This document shows positions 16,045 through 24,934 of a stretch of DNA of 29,796 nucleotides, in pieces (position 1 is the stretch's first letter; each line of letters begins with the position of its first letter). The notes beneath the pieces are model-generated. The model saw nothing but the letters and a program-made list of their open reading frames with translations. It had not been told where the DNA came from and did not search any database. The stretch covers positions 1 through 29,796 of the forward strand of contig DHOB01000081.1 of the NCBI GenBank assembly GCA_002409675.1, read 5' to 3'. The DNA is from Ruminococcaceae bacterium UBA5401. GTDB lineage: Bacteria > Bacillota > Clostridia > Oscillospirales > Acutalibacteraceae. The position numbers and the translations under genes were made by a program.

Positions 16045-16961
16045 TACCTGCCGCCTCCTTCCGTGCGGGGTCCGCGGTTATCGCGGTTGCCCTGGTAGGC
16101 CCCGGTGCCACCCGTTCTGCGGGGGCCGCGGCTGTCGCGGTTCTGGTAAGGGCCCCGGTTGTCGCGGCCCTGGTAAGGCCCACGGTTGTCGCGGCCCTGG
16201 TAGCCTCCGCCGCTGCGGGGCCTGCGGCCGTCGCGGCCCTGGTAGCCTCCGCCGTTCGCGTCCATGCGGGGTCTGCGGCTGTCGCGGCCGCGGTAAGCGC
16301 CGGCGGCCTCTTCCTCATGGGGTCTGTGGCTGTCGTGCAGCACTTCGCCCCTGTAAATCCAGACCTTCACGCCGATGCGGCCGTAGGTGGTCTTCGCTTC
16401 GGTAAAGCCGTAGTCGATGTCCGCGCGGATGGTCTGCAGCGGGATGGTGCCGTCGTGGTACTGTTCCCTTCTGGCGATTTCCGCGCCGCCCAGGCGGCCG
16501 GAGACCTGCGTCTTGATTCCCTTGGCGCCCATCCGCATGGCGCGGCCGATGCACTGCTTCATGGCCCGGCGGAACGAAATCCGCTTCTCGAGCTGCTGGG
16601 CGATGTTCTCCGCGACGAGCTGCGCGTTCAGGTCGGGGTTCTTGACCTCGATGATGTTGATGGTCACGGGCTTGTTCAGGAACTTTTCGCACGCGAGGCG
16701 CAGCTTCTCGATTTCGGAGCCGCCCTTGCCGATCACGATGCCCGGCTTCGCGCAGTGGATGTGGATGCGCACCTTCGAGGCGTCGCGCTCAATCTCTATC
16801 TTCGGGACGCCGGCCGAGGCAAGCCGCTTGAAAAGCATCTTGCGCAGCTTGTAGTCCTCGACGAGCGTGTCGCCGAACTGGCTGTCTTTCACAAACCAGC
16901 GGGAGTCCCAATCTTTGATGATCCCCACGCGGAAACCGTGCGGGTTGACTTTCTGGCCCAT
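16044..16961 (-). CDS. rpsC: 30S ribosomal protein S3 with long RG/Gly-Tyr-rich C-terminal tail
   Basis: S3 forms the mRNA entry tunnel with S4 and S5. Residues 1 to about 210 are standard: [20 protein letters not shown], the KH-domain motif [14 protein letters not shown] (74-87), and [20 protein letters not shown]. The family usually ends near 210-230 residues; this one has 305. Residues about 222-305 are low-complexity and basic, made of repeats of YQGRDNRGP and [13 protein letters not shown], a 9-residue unit coded by 27-bp direct repeats. Starting at the ATG at 16961 gives the conserved N-terminus; a frame open to 17099 lies within rplV and is not used. Confidence 0.97.
   Translation of the reverse strand: MGQKVNPHGFRVGIIKDWDSRWFVKDSQFGDTLVEDYKLRKMLFKRLASAGVPKIEIERDASKVRIHIHCAKPGIVIGKGGSEIEKLRLACEKFLNKPVTINIIEVKNPDLNAQLVAENIAQQLEKRISFRRAMKQCIGRAMRMGAKGIKTQVSGRLGGAEIARREQYHDGTIPLQTIRADIDYGFTEAKTTYGRIGVKVWIYRGEVLHDSHRPHEEEAAGAYRGRDSRRPRMDANGGGYQGRDGRRPRSGGGYQGRDNRGPYQGRDNRGPYQNRDSRGPRRTGGTGAYQGNRDNRGPRTEGGGR
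16047..16298 (-). repeat. 27-bp repeat tract coding the S3 C-terminal tail
   Basis: The coding strand repeats a unit meaning GRDNRGPYQ or GRDxRRPRxGGGYQ several times; on the plus strand it is seen as recurring GGTTGTCGCGGCCCTGGTA. The repeats are in frame and start right after the S3 core, so they look like a coding expansion by slippage. Confidence 0.75.
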
Positions 16962-16981
16962 AATAAACCTCCTCTTCTGCT

Positions 16982-17329
16982 TTATTCCATTTCCCTGAGC
17001 ACCATGGTCACGTGCGACGTCCGCTTCAGGATGCGGAACGCGCGGCCCTGCGCTCTGGGGCGGATGCGCTTGAGGGTCGGGCCCGGACACACGAAACACT
17101 GCGCCACGTAAAGTTTGGCGGCGTCCATGCTCTGGTTGTTCTCGGCGTTTGCGACGGCCGATTTGAGCAGCTTCGCCACCGGCTCGCTCGCGGCTTTGGG
17201 GGTATGCTTCAGGATTGCCATTGCGGTGGCCGCCGGCTTGTTGCGGATGAGGTCAAGCACAATCTGGACCTTCCGCGGAGAAATGCGGGCGTACCTCAGG
17301 TAAGCCCTGGCTTCCATGCTGTCTTCCAT
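16982..17329 (-). CDS. rplV: 50S ribosomal protein L22
   Basis: L22 lines the exit tunnel with its long beta-hairpin. The 115-residue product has [47 protein letters not shown] and the tunnel hairpin [20 protein letters not shown]. Of the ATGs at 17329 and 17317, I chose 17329, which has AAGGAG at 8 nt. Confidence 0.97.
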   Translation of the reverse strand: MEDSMEARAYLRYARISPRKVQIVLDLIRNKPAATAMAILKHTPKAASEPVAKLLKSAVANAENNQSMDAAKLYVAQCFVCPGPTLKRIRPRAQGRAFRILKRTSHVTMVLREME

Positions 17330-17350
17330 GCTGTGCACTCCTTTCAGCCG

Positions 17351-17677
17351 TTATTTTCCGCCGGCCGGGGCGGCCGGCGCTGCGGGCGCCGCCGGCGCCG
17401 TGCCGGGGGCCGTCGTCTTCGAGCCGGAATGTCCGTGGAAAGTCCGCGTGGGGGCGAACTCGCCGAGCCTGTGGCCCACCATGTCTTCCGTAATATAGAT
17501 GGGGACGTGCTTGCGGCCGTCGTGGACCGCGATGGTGTGGCCGACGAATTCCGGGAAAATCGTGGAGGCCCTGCTCCAGGTCTTGACGATTTTCTTCTCG
17601 CCGGCCTTGTTCATTTCCTGGATCCTCTTGAGCAGCACAGGCTGCACGTAAGGACCCTTTTTGATGCTTCTGCTCAT
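17351..17677 (-). CDS. rpsS: 30S ribosomal protein S19 with Ala/Pro-rich C-terminal tail
   Basis: S19 is a head protein that pairs with S13. The first 87 residues are standard: [55 protein letters not shown]. The family normally ends in about 92 residues with a short Lys-rich end, whereas this protein has 108 and ends in [20 protein letters not shown]. The tail is coded by GC-rich GCCGGCGCC-type repeats. ATG at 17677 after AAAGGAGCTTGAGTT. Confidence 0.97.
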   Translation of the reverse strand: MSRSIKKGPYVQPVLLKRIQEMNKAGEKKIVKTWSRASTIFPEFVGHTIAVHDGRKHVPIYITEDMVGHRLGEFAPTRTFHGHSGSKTTAPGTAPAAPAAPAAPAGGK

Positions 17678-17701
17678 AACTCAAGCTCCTTTCCGTGCGC
17701 C

Positions 17702-18535
17702 TTATTTGCCGTTTCTGCGCTTCACGATGAACTGGTTGGAGGGGTTCTTGCGCGAGCGCGTCTTGTAGCCGAGCGCCGGCTTGCCCCACGGGGTCACCGG
17801 GCCGGGGCGCCCGATGGGCGCCTTGCCTTCGCCGCCGCCGTGCGGGTGGTCGTTCGGGTTCATCACGGAGCCGCGGACGGTCGGCCGCCAGCCCATGTGG
17901 CGCTTGCGGCCGGCCTTGCCGACCTTCAGGTTCTCGTGGTCGATGTTGCTGACCTGGCCCACCGTGGCCATGCACCCGAGCGGCACGTTGCGCAGCTCGC
18001 CCGAAGGCAGCCGCAGCAGCGCGAGGCCGTTCTCCTTGGCCATCAGCTGCGCCATGATGCCGGCCGCGCGGGCGAGCTGCGCGCCCTTGCCGGGGTACAG
18101 CTCCACATTGTGGATGAAGGTGCCGACCGGGATGCTCTCCAGCGGGAGGGCGTTGCCCGGGCGGATGTCCGCATCCTTGCCGGAAACGACGGTGTCGCCG
18201 GCCTTGAGGCCCTCCGGCGCGATGATATAGCTCTTGTCGCCGTCCTCATACTGCAGCAGGGCGATGAACGCGCTGCGGTTGGGGTCGTACTCGATGCTCA
18301 GCACCTTTGCGGGCGTGCCGAACTTGCGCCGCTTGAAGTCGATCACGCGGTACTTCCTGCGGTTGCCGCCGCCGCGGTGGCGGACGGTGATCCTGCCGTA
18401 GCTGTTGCGGCCGGAATGCTTTTTCTTGGAGATGAGCAGGCTCTTCTCCGGCGACTTTTTCGTCAGCCCGCTGTGGTCCATGATGGACATGTTCCGGCGG
18501 GATGCTGTCGTCGGCCTGAAATTTATGGTTGGCAT
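17702..18535 (-). CDS. rplB: 50S ribosomal protein L2
   Basis: L2 is needed for peptidyl transfer and subunit joining. The 277-residue product has [40 protein letters not shown], and the catalytic-centre loop [20 protein letters not shown], with the conserved His at 230. GAGGAG precedes the ATG at 18535. Two small hairpins (GGGGG/CCCCC at 18563-18580 and CTCCGC/GCGGAG at 18591-18607) lie in the 73-nt gap from rplW. Confidence 0.98.
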   Translation of the reverse strand: MPTINFRPTTASRRNMSIMDHSGLTKKSPEKSLLISKKKHSGRNSYGRITVRHRGGGNRRKYRVIDFKRRKFGTPAKVLSIEYDPNRSAFIALLQYEDGDKSYIIAPEGLKAGDTVVSGKDADIRPGNALPLESIPVGTFIHNVELYPGKGAQLARAAGIMAQLMAKENGLALLRLPSGELRNVPLGCMATVGQVSNIDHENLKVGKAGRKRHMGWRPTVRGSVMNPNDHPHGGGEGKAPIGRPGPVTPWGKPALGYKTRSRKNPSNQFIVKRRNGK

Positions 18536-18608
18536 TTTTCACACTCCTCATGACGGCTTTGCGGGGGCTGCCGTTCCCCCATCCATGCGCCTCCGCTCGG
18601 GGCGGAGA

Positions 18609-18899
18609 TTACATCATGCTGTCAAAAAACTCGATGGATTTGCTGTCCGGCTTCAGGGTGACGACCGCTTTCTTCCAGGCTCTGGTGTAGCCCTGGGTCT
18701 TTCCCTGCCGGCGCAGGTGCCCGCGGACGTGCACGGTGTTGACCTTCGCGACCTGCACGCCGAAAAGGGCCTCCACCGCTCTGGCCACGTCGATTTTCGT
18801 CGCGTCCGGCGCGACCTCGAAGGTGTATTTTTTGTTCCCGACGCCGGCCATGCTTTTTTCCGTCACGATCGGGCGGAGCACAATCTCCTGCGCTGTCAT
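18609..18899 (-). CDS. rplW: 50S ribosomal protein L23
   Basis: L23 is the docking site for trigger factor and SRP at the tunnel exit. The 96-residue product has EIVLRPIVTEKSM, YTFEVAPDATKIDVARAVEA, LFGVQVAKVNTVHVRGHLRR and TQGYTRAWKKAVVTLKPD. Its ATG directly abuts the rplD stop (TAA ATG), indicating coupled translation. Confidence 0.97.
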   Translation of the reverse strand: MTAQEIVLRPIVTEKSMAGVGNKKYTFEVAPDATKIDVARAVEALFGVQVAKVNTVHVRGHLRRQGKTQGYTRAWKKAVVTLKPDSKSIEFFDSMM

Positions 18900-19523
18900 T
18901 TAAGCATACACCTCCTCAATTCCGGCCACGGCTTCCTTTGCCACGATGAATTTGTCCGCGTTCAGGATGTCGTAGACATTGAGCGTGTTGACCGCCGCGG
19001 TCTTCACGCCGGGGATGTTCCTGGCGGAAACGGCGACCTTCTCGTCCGTCTTCGGCAGGACGAGGAGGGCTTTTTTGTCGGCGCCGAGCGCCTTCAGCAG
19101 CGCGGCGACGTCCTTGGTCTTGAAGCCTTCCACCGAAATCTCGTCGAGGACGACCATCTCGTCGTCCTTTACCTTGCTGGAAAGCGCCGATTTCATGGCG
19201 AGGCGTTTTTCTTTCTTGTTCATGGAGACGGTGTAGTCGCGGGGCTTGGGCGCAAACACGACGCCGCCGTGCCGCCACTGGGGCGCGCGGATGGAACCCT
19301 GCCTTGCGTGGCCGGTGCCTTTCTGGCGCCACGGCTTTTTGCCGCCGCCGGAAACCTCGGCGCGGGTCTTCGCCGACTGCGTCCCCTGCCGCCGGGCCGC
19401 CAGATGGGCGACCACCGCGCTGTGCAGGACGGCCCTGTTCGGCTCGATGCCGAACACCGCGTCGGAAAGCTGCAGCTTGCCGACTTCTTTTCCCGTCTTA
19501 TCGAGTACTGCGATTGTAGGCAT
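18900..19523 (-). CDS. rplD: 50S ribosomal protein L4
   Basis: L4 lines the exit tunnel with an extended loop. The 207-residue product has [20 protein letters not shown], the loop [40 protein letters not shown] and a C-terminal domain with [20 protein letters not shown]. In E. coli L4 autoregulates the S10 operon by attenuation and translational repression; whether this L4 acts on the leader at 20564-20837 is unknown. Confidence 0.97.
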   Translation of the reverse strand: MPTIAVLDKTGKEVGKLQLSDAVFGIEPNRAVLHSAVVAHLAARRQGTQSAKTRAEVSGGGKKPWRQKGTGHARQGSIRAPQWRHGGVVFAPKPRDYTVSMNKKEKRLAMKSALSSKVKDDEMVVLDEISVEGFKTKDVAALLKALGADKKALLVLPKTDEKVAVSARNIPGVKTAAVNTLNVYDILNADKFIVAKEAVAGIEEVYA

Positions 19524-19540
19524 TTCTGTTCCTCCCTCCC

Positions 19541-20182
19541 TTACGCTTTGGCAGCCTTGACGCTGTCGCGGATCACGACGATGCCACCGTTCGGGCCGGG
19601 GACCGCGCCCCGGATGGCAATCAGGTTGTTTTCGGCGTCCACTTTGGCGACGGAAAGGTTCAGCACGGTGACCCTTTCAGCGCCCAGGTGGCCGGCCATC
19701 TTCATGCCGGGGAACACCCGCGACGGGTCGGAGTTGGAGCCGTTGGAACCGCCGTGCCTGGCGTTCGGCCCGGTGCCGTGGGATTCCTTCAGGCGCTGGA
19801 AGTTCCAGCGCTTGATCACGCCGGCGTAGCCTTTGCCCTTGCTGGTGGCGGTCACGTCCACCCGGTCGCCGGGCTGGAACACGTCCGCCTTGACCAGGGC
19901 GCCCACCTTGTAGGCGTCCGGGTCCTCAAAGCGGAACTCGCGGAGCGTCTTCTTCGGGGCGGCGCCCGCCTTGTCGAAATGCCCCTTGAGCGGCTTCTTG
20001 ACCTTCTGCGGCTTCATGTCGCCGAAGCCGAGCTGCACGCCGGCGTAGCCGTCGTTTTCCACCGTCTTTTTCTGCGAAACCACGCACGGGCCGGCCTCCA
20101 CCACCGTGACGGGGACGACTTCGCCCTTTTTGTCGAAAATCTGCGTCATGCCGATTTTCCTGCCGATAATGCCCTTTTTCAT
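19541..20182 (-). CDS. rplC: 50S ribosomal protein L3
   Basis: L3 is an early assembly protein reaching the peptidyl-transferase centre. The 213-residue product starts [20 protein letters not shown] and has [40 protein letters not shown] and [24 protein letters not shown] precedes the ATG at 20182. The 69-nt gap to rpsJ has a 7-bp hairpin (GTTGGCC/GGCCAAC, 20207-20225). Confidence 0.97.
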   Translation of the reverse strand: MKKGIIGRKIGMTQIFDKKGEVVPVTVVEAGPCVVSQKKTVENDGYAGVQLGFGDMKPQKVKKPLKGHFDKAGAAPKKTLREFRFEDPDAYKVGALVKADVFQPGDRVDVTATSKGKGYAGVIKRWNFQRLKESHGTGPNARHGGSNGSNSDPSRVFPGMKMAGHLGAERVTVLNLSVAKVDAENNLIAIRGAVPGPNGGIVVIRDSVKAAKA

Positions 20183-20251
20183 TGTTTACCTCCTTGCAGG
20201 TTATTGGTTGGCCTGCCCGGCCAACATGACCCCGGCCGCCGGTCGGTTGAA

Positions 20252-20563
20252 TCAGAGCTTAATCTCCACTTCAACACCGGCGGGGAGCTCCAGGCCCATC
20301 AGAGACTCCACCGTCTTGCTCGAGGGCCGCAGCACGTCGATCAGCCTCTTGTGGGTGCGCATCTCAAACTGCTCGCGGCTGTCCTTGTACTTATGGACCG
20401 CGCGCAGAATGGTGATGATCTGCTTTTCCGTCGGGAGCGGAACCGGGCCCGAAACCCTTGCGCCCGTGCGCTTCGCGGTCTGCACGATCTTTTCCGCCGA
20501 CTGGTCCACCAGCTGGTGGTCGTACCCCTTGATTCTGATTCTGATTTTCTCCTTGACTGCCAC
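20252..20563 (-). CDS. rpsJ: 30S ribosomal protein S10
   Basis: S10 (NusE) is a head protein and also part of antitermination complexes. The 103-residue product has [40 protein letters not shown] and [20 protein letters not shown]. The start codon is GTG at 20563 with AAGGAGG 8 nt upstream. It is the first gene of the operon. Confidence 0.98.
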   Translation of the reverse strand: MAVKEKIRIRIKGYDHQLVDQSAEKIVQTAKRTGARVSGPVPLPTEKQIITILRAVHKYKDSREQFEMRTHKRLIDVLRPSSKTVESLMGLELPAGVEVEIKL

Positions 20564-20644
20564 TTGAAACGCCTCCTTGCTTCAGTTGGCGGGCGGCGTT
20601 TTCTAAAACCTGACACAGTGCCGGGTGTTTCTTCACCCCGCATG

Positions 20645-20679
20645 AAAAAACCGGATTTCCTTGCGAACCGAAAATCCGG
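20645..20679 (-). terminator. Terminator-like hairpin in the S10 leader (attenuator candidate)
   Basis: On the minus strand, CCGGATTT and AAATCCGG (20679-20651) form an 8-bp stem with extra internal pairing, followed by TTTTTT (20650-20645). It lies within the leader, about 80 nt before the rpsJ start. A plain terminator here would silence the operon, so conditional read-through is likely. Confidence 0.65.
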
Positions 20680-20843
20680 GTGTAGGTTCCAAAAACGTCC
20701 GGACCGACGCGGCGGAAACGCACTGCCGCGCAGCCCAAATATTGTTCGCCCGGTTTAAAATCGGACATACTCCACGGAAATAACCGGCGCAGAGCGCCGC
20801 AACCTCCCGCTTCAACGCATATCTGTCGCAGTCGTACTTTTAT

Positions 20844-20902
20844 ATGATAGCACCGGTGCGGTTGGATTGCAACTGTTTTTTTACTTTTTTACAAACTTTT
20901 TT
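20844..20902 (-). promoter_or_regulatory. S10 operon promoter with upstream A-tracts
   Basis: On the minus strand TTGCAA (20872-20867) and TATCAT (20849-20844) are 17 nt apart. Directly upstream are three A-tracts (20876-20902), spaced about 9-12 nt apart like an UP element. Predicted start is near 20837, giving a leader of about 270 nt. Confidence 0.75.
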
Positions 20903-20949
20903 GCCCCGGCCCCGGGCCTGCGGCACGCGCGCTCCGTCCTGTGAAATTC

Positions 20950-20978
20950 TTGACAGTGACACTGTAAAAGAGTAAAAT
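20950..20978 (+). promoter_or_regulatory. gdhA promoter with overlapping inverted repeat
   Basis: TTGACA (20950-20955) and TAAAAT (20973-20978) are 17 nt apart, a near-consensus sigma-A promoter. The perfect inverted repeat ACAGTG-A-CACTGT (20953-20965), extendable to 20950-20968 with one mismatch, overlaps the -35 and would suit a repressor or other regulator. Transcription would start near 20985. Confidence 0.8.
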
Positions 20979-21012
20979 GATGGAAAATGTCGCAGCAGTC
21001 TTTAAAAACTGA

Positions 21013-22359
<1,347 letters not shown>

Positions 22360-22370
22360 ACCCGGCCGGC

Positions 22371-22462
22371 CGGCAAAGCCGGTTTCGGCCCGCCGGCAAA
22401 GCCGGTTTCGGCCCGCCGGCAAAGCCGGTTTCGCCCCGCCGGCAAAGCCGGTTTCGGCCCGC
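22371..22462. repeat. Four tandem 23-bp repeats after gdhA
   Basis: Copies start at 22371, 22394, 22417 and 22440, each beginning CGGCAAAGCCGGTTTCGGCC; the third has one base change. Each copy can form a small GC hairpin. There are no spacers, so it is not a CRISPR array. The core matches, reverse complemented, the repeat units at 183-645. Confidence 0.9.
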
Positions 22463-22484
22463 CGTGCAGAACGGAGCAAACCTT

Positions 22485-22640
22485 TCGCCTGTTCCGGCGG
22501 GACGGTATGGGACAACTCCCGGAGCGCGTTAAAACGTTTCGGGAGCATTTTATCGCCTGTTCCGGCGGGACGGTATAGGACAACTCCCGAAGCGCTTTTT
22601 TATGCGCTTCGGGAGCATCTGCGCTTCGGGAGCATCTTAT
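22485..22640 (+). repeat. Two 68-bp tandem repeats plus hairpin arms (gdhA 3' region)
   Basis: Units begin at 22485 and 22553 and share CGCCTGTTCCGGCGGGACGG and ACAACTCCCG. They bring five complementary arms: CTCCCGGAGCG (22516), CGTTTCGGGAG (22535), CTCCCGAAGCGC (22584), and GCGCTTCGGGAG at 22604 and 22621. The arm pair 22535/22584 is followed by CTTTTTTAT, a plausible gdhA terminator; the pair 22584/22604 is a perfect 12-bp alternative. Confidence 0.7.
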
Positions 22641-22675
22641 TTCCGTCCCGGCAAAGCGGGCCTGTGATTTTCGCC

Positions 22676-23656
22676 CTATTTTACGCCGGGCCGAAACGGG
22701 CACCGCCCGCGGCCCAGCAGGCGCTCGATTTCCGCCAGGCCGGGCATGGAGAGGATAGCGCCCTTTTTCTCGGTCACCAGCGCGCCCGCGGCGCTGCCGA
22801 AGCGGAGGAGGCGGTCGAGGTCGTCGGCGGAAAGCTCCGAAAGCTTTTTGCCGGACCGCAGCAGGCAGTAGAGTGCGCCGCCCAGAAAGGCGTCTCCCGC
22901 GCCGGTCGTGTCGACGGTGCGGACCCGGAACGCGGGCTGCGTGCGGTACTCGCCGCCGAGCCGGCACGCGGCGCCCTTCGGCCCGAAGGTCACGAACACG
23001 AGGGACGGGCCGAACGTCCTGCTCAGGTACTCCGTGCCCTCGGCGCAGTCGTCTTTGCCGGAAAGCATGCGGCATTCTTCGTCGGAGACCTTGAGCACGT
23101 CCGCCAGCCGGGCCCCCTCCCGCAGCACGTCCGCCGCATCCCCGTGCCAGAGCGGGGCGCGGAAGTTCGGGTCGTAGGAGACCAGCAGCCCCCGCCGCTT
23201 CGCCTCGCGGGCGGCCGCGAGCGTCGCGCTGCGCGCGGGCTCGTCGGTCAGCGAAACCCCGCCGAAATGGAAGACCCGCGCGCCGTCCAGCAGGGAATAA
23301 TCGACCTCCGACGGCTCCAGCATCTTGTCGGCGCCGAAGCGGCGCACAAAGCCGAACGACCGCTCGCCCGCCCCGTCCAGCTCCACGAACGACAGCGTGG
23401 TGTTATAGCGCTTCGAGAGAATCAGCCCGTCCGTGCCGATCCCCACTTTTTCGAGCACGGCCTTCAGCCCGCGGCCGAACAGGTCGTCCCCCGCCTTGCC
23501 GATGAACGCGGTCCCGACCCCGAGCTTCGCCAGCAGGGACAGCACGTTCGCCGGCGCGCCGCCGGGGTTCCTCTCAAACAAAGGGTTCCCCGCCGCGGAA
23601 CTCCCCGCGGGCGTAAAATCGACGAGCACTTCCCCCAGCGCCACAACTTCCGCCAT
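22676..23656 (-). CDS. PfkB-family sugar kinase, fructokinase-like
   Basis: The 326-residue protein phosphorylates a sugar with ATP in the cytoplasm. It shows GEVLVDFTP at the start, the GGAPANV substrate motif, GKAGDDLFG, YDPNFRAPLW, and the catalytic anion-hole motif VDTTGAGDAFLGG. Closest in style to ScrK-type fructokinases; ribose or 2-keto-3-deoxygluconate cannot be excluded. The ATG at 23656 has GGAGGAG 6 nt upstream. It is last in the operon with the ABC sugar importer, so it probably acts on the imported sugar. Its last codons (CPFRPGVK) are coded by a repeat core, GTTTCGGCCCGGC, suggesting the native C-terminus was replaced. Confidence 0.88.
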   Translation of the reverse strand: MAEVVALGEVLVDFTPAGSSAAGNPLFERNPGGAPANVLSLLAKLGVGTAFIGKAGDDLFGRGLKAVLEKVGIGTDGLILSKRYNTTLSFVELDGAGERSFGFVRRFGADKMLEPSEVDYSLLDGARVFHFGGVSLTDEPARSATLAAAREAKRRGLLVSYDPNFRAPLWHGDAADVLREGARLADVLKVSDEECRMLSGKDDCAEGTEYLSRTFGPSLVFVTFGPKGAACRLGGEYRTQPAFRVRTVDTTGAGDAFLGGALYCLLRSGKKLSELSADDLDRLLRFGSAAGALVTEKKGAILSMPGLAEIERLLGRGRCPFRPGVK

Positions 23657-23748
23657 TCCAAACTCCTCCGCTCTGCGGGCAAGCCGCATTTTCTGCCCTT
23701 TATTGTAGCGCAGACGCGGCCCGCCCGCAAGTGTCCGCCGCGCGGAAT

Positions 23749-24930
23749 TTATGCCCGGGCGGCGTGCTTTTTGGAAAGGATGTCGAAAACGACGGCGGCA
23801 AGCAGCACAAAGCCCTTGATTGTCTGGGTGATGTCACTGCCGACCCCCATGATGGAAAGGCCGTTGTTGATGACGCCCATGACCAGGGCGCCGACGACGG
23901 CGCCGACAATGGTTCCGCTTCCGCCCATGACCGCCGCGCCGCCGATGTAGCAGGAAGCGATGGCGTCCATCTCAAAGTTCTGGCCGGCCGCAGGCGTCGC
24001 CGCCTGCAGGCGGGAAGTGAAGACGATGCCGCCCAGCGCCGCCAGAACACCCATGTTCACAAAAGTAAAGAACAGCGCCTTTTTGGTGTTGATGCCGGAA
24101 AGTATCGCCGCTTTTTCATTTCCGCCCATCGCATACAGGTATCTGCCCTGAACCGTCTTATTGGTGAAGAACGAATAAATAAGAATCAGCGCCACAAGAA
24201 TCAGCAGCAGAATCGGGACGCCTTCATAGAGGGCCAGCCAGATGGAAAACAGGGCGATGGCCGCGACAATCACGATATTCTTGATGAGGAATACGCCTTT
24301 GGCCGGAAGCGCATAGCCGTGCTTCTTTTTCCTCTGCAGGCCCCGGATGGCGGAAAACAGATAAACCACTATCGCAATGGCGCCCAGAACCAGCGTCGTC
24401 GTATCCAGCGGACCGCCGCTGGTCGGCAGAAAGCCGGAGCTGATGGCGAGGAAGCCTTTGGGGAACGGCGAAAGCGTCATGCCCTGCAGGACATAGAGCG
24501 TCAGCCCGCGAAAAATCAGCATCCCGGCCAAAGTCACGATAAAAGCGGGGATCCTTATGTAGGCAATCCAGAAGCCCTGCCAGGCGCCGATCAGCGCGCC
24601 GACCAGAAGGGCAATCAGGACGGCCAGCCAGACGTTCATGCCTTTCTGGACAATCAGCACGCCGAGCAGGGACCCGATGAAGGCGACGACGGAACCGACG
24701 GAAAGGTCGATGGCACCGCTGCTGACAATGCACAGCAGCATGCCGACGGCCAGGATAATGACGTAGCTGTTCTGCAAAATGAGGTTCGTGACGTTCTGCG
24801 GCTTTAAAAAGATACCGCCGGTCAGGATCTGAAACAGCACCATTATCACAATCAGGGCAATGATCATGCTGTACTGTCTTAAATTGAAAGAGGTCTTTCT
24901 GGTTTCCGTCTGATTTGATAAATCCGGCAT
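23749..24930 (-). CDS. mmsB: Multiple-monosaccharide ABC transporter permease (MmsB/GguB-like)
   Basis: The 393-residue, roughly ten-helix inner-membrane permease belongs to the XylH/RbsC-like family, with the longer middle loop seen in MmsB. Visible family marks are ILAVGMLLCIVSSGAIDLSV and GSVVAFIGSL, the NKTVQGRYLYAMGGNEKAAI cytosolic loop that docks the ATPase, and YIGGAAVMGGSGTIVGAVVG. ATG at 24930; its SD (AGGAGC) lies in the end of the ATPase gene. The sugar cannot be read from sequence. Confidence 0.92.
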   Translation of the reverse strand: MPDLSNQTETRKTSFNLRQYSMIIALIVIMVLFQILTGGIFLKPQNVTNLILQNSYVIILAVGMLLCIVSSGAIDLSVGSVVAFIGSLLGVLIVQKGMNVWLAVLIALLVGALIGAWQGFWIAYIRIPAFIVTLAGMLIFRGLTLYVLQGMTLSPFPKGFLAISSGFLPTSGGPLDTTTLVLGAIAIVVYLFSAIRGLQRKKKHGYALPAKGVFLIKNIVIVAAIALFSIWLALYEGVPILLLILVALILIYSFFTNKTVQGRYLYAMGGNEKAAILSGINTKKALFFTFVNMGVLAALGGIVFTSRLQAATPAAGQNFEMDAIASCYIGGAAVMGGSGTIVGAVVGALVMGVINNGLSIMGVGSDITQTIKGFVLLAAVVFDILSKKHAARA

Positions 24931-24934
24931 ATTT

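Noticed and set aside
16962..17099. Longer N-terminus for S3
   Set aside because: The extra frame overlaps rplV and S3 always begins MGQK(V)NP; an SD precedes the ATG at 16961.
20391..20768. 125-codon minus-strand ORF in the S10 leader as a leader peptide
   Set aside because: It runs through the attenuator hairpin and out of frame into rpsJ, and its SD-like GGAG abuts the ATG too closely.
22371..22462. Possible CRISPR array in the tandem 23-bp repeats
   Set aside because: Repeats are directly joined without unique spacers, and no cas gene is near.
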